Shown: piece after piece, positions 57,347 through 64,000 of the stretch
How the letters are laid out: the number at the start of each line of letters is the position of its first letter
Numbering within the stretch: the first letter of the stretch is position 1
Assembly (NCBI RefSeq): GCF_003254275.1
Contig: NZ_QKZK01000017.1
Span: 16,147-80,146, forward strand
Direction of reading: 5' to 3'
Length of the DNA: 64,000 nucleotides
DNA from: Breznakibacter xylanolyticus
GTDB taxonomy: Bacteria > Bacteroidota > Bacteroidia > Bacteroidales > Marinilabiliaceae
Made by a program: the position numbers and the translations under genes
The notes under the pieces: generated by a model
Told to the model about the DNA's origin: nothing
Databases searched by the model: none
Seen by the model: the letters and a program-made list of their open reading frames with translations, nothing else

Positions 57347-57991
57347 TCACTCGGCCGGATGCATTTGGGGATAGAGACAGATATCAATCAGGCCGCACGT
57401 GTTACATTTGGGTTTACGGGCAATGCAAACATAACGCCCATGCAAAATCAACCAATGGTGAGCTATGGGCAACAACTCCTGTGGGATATGTCGCACCAGT
57501 TGGCGCTCTGTTTCAAGGGGCGTTTTGGCATTGCGTGTCAGCCCCAGTCGGGCAGCAACGCGAAACACATGAGTGTCGACCGCCAGCGCCGGCTTTTCAT
57601 AAACCACCGAAGCAATCACGTTGGCCGTTTTGCGACCCACACCGGGCAGTTTTTGCAGTAAGGTCACATCGTCGGGAACCACCTCGTTAAACTCGCGCAC
57701 CAATACCTGAGCCATCCCGACCAAATTCTTGCTTTTGTTATTGGGATAACTGCACGAACGTACCAGCTCGAACACCTCATCTACGGAAGCCTCGGCAAGT
57801 ACAGCAGCCGTTGGAAAACGCTCAAAAAACGGTGGCGTAATTAGGTTAACCCGTTTATCGGTACATTGAGCCGAAAGAATCACCGCTACCAGCAACTCAT
57901 AGGGGTTGCGATAATGCAGCTCCGTTTCGGCTACGGGCATATTCTCCTTAAAATATGCAATAACATGCTTAAAACGCTGCTGAAGGGTCAT
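57347..57991 (-). CDS. nth: endonuclease III
   Basis: A 214-residue base-excision-repair glycosylase/AP lyase. The helix-hairpin-helix LPGVGRKTANV carries the catalytic lysine and VDTHVFR the catalytic aspartate. The C-terminal C-x6-C-x2-C-x5-C pattern (CIARKPKCNTC...C) binds a [4Fe-4S] cluster. It removes oxidised pyrimidines from DNA. It follows the zinc/iron transporter gene by 12 bases, so it may be expressed with it. Confidence 0.95.
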   Translation of the reverse strand: MTLQQRFKHVIAYFKENMPVAETELHYRNPYELLVAVILSAQCTDKRVNLITPPFFERFPTAAVLAEASVDEVFELVRSCSYPNNKSKNLVGMAQVLVREFNEVVPDDVTLLQKLPGVGRKTANVIASVVYEKPALAVDTHVFRVAARLGLTRNAKTPLETERQLVRHIPQELLPIAHHWLILHGRYVCIARKPKCNTCGLIDICLYPQMHPAE

Positions 57992-58003
57992 TACAAAAAT
58001 GAT

Positions 58004-58822
58004 TTAAACAAACATCAACAAACTGAGCGCCATCACGGCCATGCCTGCCACGAGTCCATAAATGGACAAATGGTGCTCGCCATATTCACGAGCAGCGGGT
58101 AAAAGCTCATCGAGACTGATAAAAACCATAATACCAGCCACGGCAGCAAAGACAATTCCGAACACCAACGGGCTCATAAAAGGCATCAGAATCAAATATC
58201 CGACCAACGCCCCAATAGGCTCGGACAAACCGGAGAGGAAGCTGAGTTTAAAAGCCTTACGTCGGCTCCCGGTGGCATAATAAACAGGCACCGACACGGC
58301 AATTCCCTCGGGAATGTTGTGAATGGCAATGGCCACAGCAATGGCAATCCCCAAGTGAGGTTCCTGAATGGCAGCAGTAAACGTAGCCAGCCCCTCCGGG
58401 AAGTTGTGAATCCCAATAGCCAGGGCGGTAAATAACCCCATGCGCATGAGTTTACTGCTTTTGTGCACATTTTTGCCCTTCATCTCCTCAATGGAGTGCA
58501 TCTCGTGAGGGTTTTCACCCGAAGGAATTAGCTTGTCGATAATGGCAATGAACAACACTCCACCAAAAAAAGCCAACACAGTCCACCAACTGCCGGCCAC
58601 CACGCCATAGGCTTCACTCATGGTTTCGCGCGCCTTGGCAAAAATTTCCACAAAAGAGACATAAATCATCACGCCCCCTGAAAAACCAAGAGAAACAGCC
58701 AAAAACTTGGTGTTGGTGCGGCTGGCAAAAAAAGCCATGGCACTACCAATCCCTGTAGAAAGACCCGCAAAGAGAGTTAGCGCAAAGGCAAAAAGAATAT
58801 TATTAAGAGACAGATCCATCAT
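58004..58822 (-). CDS. zupT: ZIP-family metal transporter
   Basis: The start at 58822 ([10 protein letters not shown]; 58819 is equally good) lies inside the end of the regulator gene upstream; the frame to 58867 adds a stretch unlike ZIP proteins. The 272-residue protein has eight membrane segments and the metal-binding motifs [12 protein letters not shown] and [12 protein letters not shown], as in ZupT. It imports zinc, iron or manganese. The overlap with the DtxR-like gene indicates metal-dependent coregulation. Confidence 0.92.
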   Translation of the reverse strand: MMDLSLNNILFAFALTLFAGLSTGIGSAMAFFASRTNTKFLAVSLGFSGGVMIYVSFVEIFAKARETMSEAYGVVAGSWWTVLAFFGGVLFIAIIDKLIPSGENPHEMHSIEEMKGKNVHKSSKLMRMGLFTALAIGIHNFPEGLATFTAAIQEPHLGIAIAVAIAIHNIPEGIAVSVPVYYATGSRRKAFKLSFLSGLSEPIGALVGYLILMPFMSPLVFGIVFAAVAGIMVFISLDELLPAAREYGEHHLSIYGLVAGMAVMALSLLMFV

Positions 58823-59480
58823 CTTGCTTAAAAATTGATATTTGATTAACAGAATCGTGCGTGGCATAAATCACTTCCCCCTGGTACGTGAGGTTCATGC
58901 CGCCGGAAGATTCTTTGCTTATAACCGTTAATTCTTCGCCAATGTTCACGCCGTATTTATCGCAAAAAGCCGAGAAAGCCTCGGTTTGATACCCTAATCG
59001 GGCAATGATCCCACTTTGCCCACCGCCCACCAAAGCAAGCGGAAGCGTATGTGAAATATCGGGCATCACCCCCTTTGATGAAGGGATGGGATGCCCATGC
59101 GGGTCAAACAGCGGAAACCCCAGCAATTGATCCATGCGCTCGAGCAGAACATCAGAGGTGTGGTTTTCGAGCCGGAGCGCCTCCTGGTGCACGGCATAAA
59201 GCCCCATTCCCATCTGGCGGTGCAAAAAAGTCTCCCACAATCGGTGGCACCGCACCTGCCGCAAAGCCAGCTGAATGCCTTTGGGCGTGAGCGTATACCC
59301 CTTGTAAGCAACCACCTTTACCACCGCTTTGCGCTGCATGGCAGTCACCATTTGTCGCACCACAGCAGCACTGCATCCGGCCAAGGCTGCCACGCTGCGC
59401 GACGTAGCTTTGACTCCCTGCTCATGCGTGAGTAAATATATGGCCTTAAGGATTTGCGATGGATGAACCGTTGCAGACAT
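58803..59480 (-). CDS. DtxR/MntR-family metal-dependent repressor
   Basis: The product is predicted to be 225 residues. The C-terminal end (about 180-220) looks like a FeoA/SH3-like domain. The gene overlaps the ZIP transporter gene by about 20 bases, so the two are coupled. The middle part ([29 protein letters not shown]) is the metal-binding dimerisation region typical of this family. The N-terminal 60 residues read as a winged-helix region ([20 protein letters not shown]). Such proteins repress metal uptake genes when iron or manganese is plentiful. It most likely controls the transporter and itself. Confidence 0.88.
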   Translation of the reverse strand: MSATVHPSQILKAIYLLTHEQGVKATSRSVAALAGCSAAVVRQMVTAMQRKAVVKVVAYKGYTLTPKGIQLALRQVRCHRLWETFLHRQMGMGLYAVHQEALRLENHTSDVLLERMDQLLGFPLFDPHGHPIPSSKGVMPDISHTLPLALVGGGQSGIIARLGYQTEAFSAFCDKYGVNIGEELTVISKESSGGMNLTYQGEVIYATHDSVNQISIFKQDDGSVS

Positions 59481-59704
59481 GGCGTTACTGTTGAGTGTGT
59501 AAAATTACGATTGCACGCCAATTATCAAACGCTCTATTCTATGTTTTTATGGATGCGGCCAATAATTCCCAATCTTTAGGGAGGCAAATGGATCCTGTAA
59601 GAAATGCAAAAGGTTAAACAGAGAGAGAGAATCTGGCGTTGTATCGAAATAAAACAGAAACAATCACAAGTCCCCCATGAGAAATGAGAGGGCAACGCCA
59701 TGCC

Positions 59705-60601
59705 TCAAAATTCCATATTGAGCATCAAGTCACTCAACACCATGCGAAAACTACTGCCCGATGTAATGTGGCGATACTGAATTCGGTCAAACACCAGCAC
59801 GTCAGGAACCTTATCACCTGCCACCCAAAACATTCCCTGAAATTCCCCTTCAAAAGGAGTAATGAGCCCTGCAATGTCATCGGGCTCCATCATTTTTGAG
59901 AAACAAGTAAAAAATACGTCAACAGGACGGGTTTGATGCAAACGCCGCAAATCGTCCACCGAGACGGCATGCCCCAGGTAAATCACCTCCAAACCACTCT
60001 TTCGGGCAAGAAGCGAATAAAAAAGCAACTGTAATTCCGACTCATGTCCGGGGGTCAGAAAAAAGACAATGCGTGCTGTATTGGGCAGGTGCAAAGAAGG
60101 CACCCCCCCAATAACCTCGCACATTTTTTGACGAACCAGGTTCGACACAAACTGTTCGTGAGCAGAAACAATGGCACCTGTTTGCCACAAAAGGTCTACC
60201 CGCTGCAAAAAGGGAAACAACAACGATTCGACCATGGCCTCAAACCCCCGATGATCGATCACACCGTTGAGATGCGACAGAAAGGCACGACCGTCAAAAG
60301 CCAGCATGGCAGAGAGCAATTGATCCATATGCACCTCCAGAGAATCATTCAGACGACACAAAGCCATCACTTCACGGTTCAAATCATCGGGCTGCATTTG
60401 CGATACCAGCGAAATTTTGAAACCATGTTGCACCAATAGAGCCACATTGAGCAGTTTCTTGAGTTCCTCATCGGAATAGTAGCGAATGTTGGTGGGGGTG
60501 CGTCGCGGCTCAATAATCCGGTACCGGCGTTCCCACATTCGAATGGTGTGCGCCTTGATTCCCGACAATTGTTCTAAATCGCTGATTGAGTATGTTGACA
60601 T
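59705..60601 (-). CDS. MerR-family regulator with a B12-binding-type fold (CarH-like), ligand residues apparently changed
   Basis: The start at 60601 (MSTYSISDLEQ) fits MerR proteins; the frame to 60652 adds a non-homologous stretch. The 298-residue protein has an N-terminal MerR helix-turn-helix (residues 1-70, LSGIKAHTIRMWERRYRI). A helical domain (about 90-180) and a Rossmann-like cobalamin-binding fold (about 185-295) follow. CarH-type regulators bind adenosylcobalamin and respond to light. Here the usual EH in the helical domain reads HEQF and the lower-ligand His of the GxxHxxG motif reads GHESEL, so cobalamin may not bind. No carotenoid or photolyase gene is adjacent. Confidence 0.85.
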   Translation of the reverse strand: MSTYSISDLEQLSGIKAHTIRMWERRYRIIEPRRTPTNIRYYSDEELKKLLNVALLVQHGFKISLVSQMQPDDLNREVMALCRLNDSLEVHMDQLLSAMLAFDGRAFLSHLNGVIDHRGFEAMVESLLFPFLQRVDLLWQTGAIVSAHEQFVSNLVRQKMCEVIGGVPSLHLPNTARIVFFLTPGHESELQLLFYSLLARKSGLEVIYLGHAVSVDDLRRLHQTRPVDVFFTCFSKMMEPDDIAGLITPFEGEFQGMFWVAGDKVPDVLVFDRIQYRHITSGSSFRMVLSDLMLNMEF

Positions 60602-60721
60602 ATATTTATAAACAAACGTATTGGTATGCATCATTAACCGTTTTTTAAACAAAAATGTTCATCAACCCAAGCAAAACGAACCGCAGGGTGAAGTAATTAC
60701 ACCTGAAATACAAATCAAAAT

Positions 60722-61300
60722 TTAAAGTCGAACCGAAAGAGCCAACTGCGCATAAACCTCCTGAAACCCGACCCCGCCAAAGTGAATATTGAGGGGACGT
60801 AACTCCACGTTAAGTCGTCGGTCGGGATGAAAAAAACGAAACCCGATGGCAAACAAACCGCCCCACTGGGTCTGATTCAGATATTTTTGCGGATCAGCAA
60901 TACCTCCTCCATTGTCAACATCGGCACCTATCAATCCGCCGGCATGAGACACCAACGTGCCGCCACCCACCATCATTGAAAAATCGGTTTCCTGCACCAC
61001 ATCAATCCAAGCGGTCATGCTCAAATTGGTGACATTGAACGATTGATTACGAGCATCCGAAATATTTTTGGCCGAATAATGCCCAAATCCCAACGAAGGA
61101 TTCAACCGAAAACGGTCGTTACTGAAAGTATATAAATACCCCACCGAATAAACCATTCCTTTTCCTTCATTGTCATTCCCTACCGAAGAACCATAACCAA
61201 GCGCGTAAGTGAGCGCATGCCGCACATCGGGCTTGGCAGCCTGCGAAGAAAGAGAAACCATCACCAACATCAAAACCAACCATCCATATCTCTTCATCAT
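60722..61300 (-). CDS. small exported barrel-like protein of unknown function
   Basis: The start at 61300 (MMKRYGWL) gives a signal peptide cut near SSQA; 61306 and 61297 are alternatives. The 192-residue protein has alternating beta strands (YALGYGSS, YSVGYLYTF, LNPSLGFGHY) and ends LALSVRL, as small outer-membrane barrels do. I do not recognise the family precisely. It is a single gene on its strand, with a terminator-like hairpin upstream belonging to the next gene. Confidence 0.68.
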   Translation of the reverse strand: MMKRYGWLVLMLVMVSLSSQAAKPDVRHALTYALGYGSSVGNDNEGKGMVYSVGYLYTFSNDRFRLNPSLGFGHYSAKNISDARNQSFNVTNLSMTAWIDVVQETDFSMMVGGGTLVSHAGGLIGADVDNGGGIADPQKYLNQTQWGGLFAIGFRFFHPDRRLNVELRPLNIHFGGVGFQEVYAQLALSVRL

Positions 61301-61355
61301 TATCATTTTTGAATTATGATTCCACAAAAATAATAGCTTCTGCGTTGTATCAACA

Positions 61356-61384
61356 AAAAAGCCGCTTCAACGAAACGGCTTTTA
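61356..61384 (-). terminator. terminator after the small charged-protein gene
   Basis: AAAAGCCG/CGGCTTTT with an 11-base loop and A/T flanks. On the minus strand it follows the gene ending at 61404. Confidence 0.7.
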
Positions 61385-61403
61385 AAATAGCATCAAAATC
61401 ACA

Positions 61404-61616
61404 TTAATAATCCTCTTCTTCATCGACATCGTCATAACCATCCAACTCATCGTCTTCAAGTTGTGCCACAAAGTCGTCTTCATCATCCATCTCATCGTAA
61501 ATAGATGGTTTTCTGTTACGCCGCTCCTTCTCTGCTTTCACGGAGCGTTTTAACGAGTGCTCATCCTGGGAAGAATAATCGGACAAAAGTTTCTTCCGCG
61601 GGTTGTTCGATTTCAT
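61404..61616 (-). CDS. small protein with a basic N-terminus and an acidic C-terminus
   Basis: A 70-residue protein. Residues 1-37 are Lys/Arg-rich and residues 41-70 are almost entirely Asp/Glu (ending EEEDY). It is likely disordered, and no family is recognised. A terminator follows and an AT-rich leader precedes it, which supports a real gene. Confidence 0.6.
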   Translation of the reverse strand: MKSNNPRKKLLSDYSSQDEHSLKRSVKAEKERRNRKPSIYDEMDDEDDFVAQLEDDELDGYDDVDEEEDY

Positions 61617-61991
61617 TGTTTTGTTCCTCCTAAATTGTTGTTATAAACATGGGTTTTAACGAAACCAAAATAGTAAATTTTTAAAAAAAGTGCGAGTTTT
61701 ACTTGGGTTTTTAAACATTTCACAAACCCCTGACATTCTTAACCATAACGCACAAAAAACAGATTCAAAACCGAGAACACAGGCATTTCAACGTTAAAAA
61801 ACGTTCACATCACCTCTTTTCCCGCAACAAAATAAGCCACGAATGAATGAACAACTGCGAAGACAGATTGCGAATATTTTTTTGAGGTCAATCAACGACA
61901 ACGTATATTTGAATGATAAAGAGACTGTCTCAACCTGAGATGAATGAATATTACGGACTGCAAACGAGTCACCAAACACAACTTTAATCGG
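61617..61991. other. divergent intergenic region with a consensus promoter
   Basis: 375 bases between the small charged-protein gene and the amylase gene. Apart from the plus-strand promoter at 61881-61911 (listed separately) I see only AT-rich sequence and no gene. Confidence 0.6.
61881..61911 (+). promoter_or_regulatory. promoter of the amylase gene
   Basis: TTTG (61881-61884), a 19-base spacer and TATATTTG (61904-61911) match the Bacteroidota consensus exactly. It implies a leader of about 75 bases before the start at 61992. Confidence 0.65.
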
Positions 61992-63665
61992 ATGCCAAAA
62001 ACTATCATATATCAACTGCTTCCCCGTCTGTTCGGGAACCGCAACCGCACCAACTGCATCAATGGCACCAAGGCCGACAACGGGTGCGGACGGCTCAACG
62101 ACATCACGTCGCAGGCCTTAGCCGCCATTAAAGATTTGGGAGTGACCCATGTGTGGTACACCGGGGTGATAGAACACGCCACGGCCACCAACTATTCCGA
62201 TTATGGCATCGCCCCCGACCCTCCGCACATTGTGAAAGGAAAGGCGGGTAGCCCATACGCCATCAAGGACTATTACGACATTTGTCCTGATTTGGCCGAG
62301 AACATCCCCCTACGCATAACAGAGTTTGAAGAACTGGTGGAGCGCACCCGTCAGGCTGGACTCAAAACACTCATCGACCTGGTGCCCAATCACGTGGCAC
62401 GCCATTACGTGAGCGATGCCCGTCCGGACGGGGTCTTCGACTTCGGTCACCACGACAACCCCAATCAGGCCTTTGCCATCTACAACAATTTTTACTATTT
62501 GCCCCAGCAACCCTTTGTGGCACCCATCCCCCCGGCTAACGGAGATCCTCAATGGCAGGAATACCCGGCTAAGATGACGGGCAACGACTGCATTAGCGCA
62601 TCGCCCACTCTCAACGACTGGTATGAAACGGTGAAGCTCAATTACGGCGTGAATCTTTTTGACGGGCGGTCGGCACATTTCGATCCCATTCCCGACACAT
62701 GGCACAAGATGTTGCACATTATGCAATACTGGGCCGGCAAGGGCATCGATGGCTTTCGATGCGACATGGTAGAGATGGTACCTGTATCGTTTTGGCATTG
62801 GGCCATCACGGCCATCAAAAAAGAATTTCCGGATTTTCTGTTTGTGGCCGAAGTGTACAACCCCGCGTTGTACCACGATTACATCCACACCGGTGGGTTT
62901 GACCTGCTGTACGACAAAGTGGGCATGTACGACACACTGCGCAACGTGATAACGGGTTTCAGGCCGGTGAGCGACATCTCCAATGCCATCGAAGCCATTG
63001 CCCCGCACCGGGGTCACATGCTCTTTTTCACCGAAAATCATGACGAACAGCGCATCGCCTCGAGTTTTTTTGCCGACAACCCACGCCGCGGATGGCCCGC
63101 CACCTTTGTGTCGGCCACGTTGTTGCCCAATGCCTTTATGCTGTACTCCGGTCAGGAACTGGGCGAAAAAGGAATGGACTCCGAAGGATTCAGCGGGCAG
63201 GACGGGCGCACCACCATCTTCGACTACTGGTGTGTGGACACCCTTGAGCGCTGGATGAACGACGGCCAGTTTGACGGCGGCCGCCTCACCCCAAAAGAAC
63301 AACAACTACGCGAGCAGCACCGCCATTTGCTACAATTGGTACAACAACATGAAGCCTTTGTGAGCGGCGAAGTTTACCACCTCACCTGGTGCAACACCAC
63401 CTTCAGAGTATTCCCGTGGGTGCGGTACACGCAGGATGAAGTATTTTTATTGCTGGCCAATTTTACCAATGCCAAACTGCAAATGACGCTCAACGTGCCG
63501 GGCGATATGTTTGAAAAATGCGGCCTCAAACCCCACGGTTTTTATCATGCTGAGGATCTAATGGGCAGTGGCAAGCAAATATCGTTTTTTGCCGATGTGG
63601 CCTTGATAAAAGGGTTTGAAGTCAAGATGAAACCATACGGCTGCATGATTTTCAGACTTAAATAA
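61992..63665 (+). CDS. cytoplasmic GH13 alpha-amylase-family enzyme
   Basis: The start at 61992 (MPKTIIYQLLPRLF) matches the GH13 N-terminus; 61944 adds a short unlike stretch. The 557-residue protein has no signal peptide, so it works inside the cell. The catalytic triad of the barrel is visible: nucleophile D258 (GFRCDMVEM), acid/base E287 (FVAEVYNP) and D351 (TENHDEQR). A C-terminal beta domain follows. It hydrolyses or rearranges alpha-1,4 glucans, perhaps stored glycogen. No glycogen gene is adjacent. The consensus promoter suggests good expression. Confidence 0.92.
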   Translation: MPKTIIYQLLPRLFGNRNRTNCINGTKADNGCGRLNDITSQALAAIKDLGVTHVWYTGVIEHATATNYSDYGIAPDPPHIVKGKAGSPYAIKDYYDICPDLAENIPLRITEFEELVERTRQAGLKTLIDLVPNHVARHYVSDARPDGVFDFGHHDNPNQAFAIYNNFYYLPQQPFVAPIPPANGDPQWQEYPAKMTGNDCISASPTLNDWYETVKLNYGVNLFDGRSAHFDPIPDTWHKMLHIMQYWAGKGIDGFRCDMVEMVPVSFWHWAITAIKKEFPDFLFVAEVYNPALYHDYIHTGGFDLLYDKVGMYDTLRNVITGFRPVSDISNAIEAIAPHRGHMLFFTENHDEQRIASSFFADNPRRGWPATFVSATLLPNAFMLYSGQELGEKGMDSEGFSGQDGRTTIFDYWCVDTLERWMNDGQFDGGRLTPKEQQLREQHRHLLQLVQQHEAFVSGEVYHLTWCNTTFRVFPWVRYTQDEVFLLLANFTNAKLQMTLNVPGDMFEKCGLKPHGFYHAEDLMGSGKQISFFADVALIKGFEVKMKPYGCMIFRLK

Positions 63666-63783
63666 AATCACTACTGACCGACAAAACTAGAAATCTCCAA
63701 TCTTCAAAGATTGTAAGTGTTGATAAACAGCAATATAAGCATATCTTCAATTGTTTTTCAATTACCTACCCCCCCCTTTTTTT

Positions 63784-64000
63784 TCAGAAAAATGCGAGTT
63801 GTATGTCAGGACTTTTGTTTTTTGCTTTTACATTTTTGACATAAGTCCGTCTACAGTTTTCAATCACCCAATAAACGTCTAAATGGCTTATCAGGTAAAT
63901 CCTAACCAAAGCGGCAATTGTAGAGAAAGCCTTTTTTGTGTCCGACTTTGCCCTTAGGACCATTAAAAGCAAATGGGCGATCAATGTGCACCACACTTGT
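63784..64000 (-). CDS. IS4-type transposase, C-terminal end only (cut by the window edge)
   Basis: The last 72 or so residues of a transposase, open to the window end. The text VWCTLIAHLLL, KKAFSTIAALVRI, LDVYWVIEN and the C-terminal QLAFF resembles the end of Bacteroidota IS4-family transposases. The stop codon is at 63784. The rest of the element, including the catalytic residues and one inverted repeat, lies beyond the window, so completeness cannot be judged. An 8-C, 8-T run (63769-63784) lies directly after it. Confidence 0.75.
   Translation of the reverse strand, partial: QVWCTLIAHLLLMVLRAKSDTKKAFSTIAALVRIYLISHLDVYWVIENCRRTYVKNVKAKNKSPDIQLAFF

Noticed and set aside
62310..63305. 331-residue frame opposite the amylase gene
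   Set aside because: Shadow of GH13; no motifs.

Overview
This 64 kb window is chromosomal DNA of a member of the Bacteroidota, most likely a free-living Bacteroidales/Marinilabiliales-type organism. The family and order placement is inferred from gene content, not from a marker search. Support for the phylum comes from four signs. Start codons lack Shine-Dalgarno sequences and sit behind A-rich leaders. Several intergenic regions carry the Bacteroidota promoter pattern (TTG/TTTG, about 19-21 nt, TAnnTTTG). There is a periplasmic-propeller (Reg_prop/Y_Y_Y) hybrid sensor kinase. There are also a Wzi/RemB-type outer-membrane barrel, a carboxynorspermidine polyamine pathway and many lipoproteins. 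No rRNA, tRNA or CRISPR array was seen.

Layout. 1-6.3 kb (+): a small carbohydrate locus with a BNR_4/PL24-25-27-like secreted lyase candidate, a GH88/GH105 unsaturated uronyl hydrolase and a GH2 beta-galactosidase, separated by inverted-repeat elements. 6.4-20.7 kb (-): a signalling block with a c-type-heme (DUF3365) histidine kinase, a lone receiver, a multi-PAS kinase, a NarL-type regulator with its HisKA_3 kinase, and a cheA-cheW-mcp operon. 20.7-21.3 kb: a non-coding stretch with a perfect 17-bp inverted repeat and two tandem small-RNA-like elements. 21.3-29.3 kb: two MATE exporters, an LVIVD/DUF4114 lipoprotein, alkaline phosphatase and a Wzi/RemB-like barrel. 29.4-33.2 kb (+): polyamine synthesis (carboxynorspermidine dehydrogenase and decarboxylase) with a periplasmic-binding lipoprotein and a 96-residue unknown. 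33.3-39.5 kb (-): metallophosphoesterase, multi-PAS kinase, small membrane protein and NfeD protease. 39.7-43.2 kb (+): purB and an MsbA-like ABC exporter. 43.3-50.5 kb (-): propeller hybrid kinase, RNase Z, STAS protein and ribosomal protein S1. 50.8-53.4 kb (+): yicC-gmk-nadD and a small unknown. 53.6-56.3 kb (+): a lamin-tail lipoprotein, VTC polymerase-like, DUF4956 and DUF2490 cluster. 56.7-64 kb: HExxH protein, nth-zupT-dtxR, a MerR/B12-fold regulator, small proteins, a cytoplasmic GH13 amylase and the 3' end of an IS4-like transposase cut by the window edge.

How the parts relate. The first three genes can cooperate: a lyase makes unsaturated uronyl ends, GH88/105 removes them and GH2 trims galactose. 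The polyamine enzymes form one pathway. The yicC-gmk-nadD, dtxR-zupT-nth and cheA-cheW-mcp groups look like operons. The strongest candidate for an undescribed system is the VTC/DUF4956/lamin-tail/DUF2490 cluster at 53.6-56.3 kb, whose predicted parts span cytoplasm, inner membrane and outer membrane. Next are the tandem small-RNA-like elements near 21.1 kb. The concentration of sensor kinases, several with cysteine- or haem-bearing sensor domains, is also unusual.
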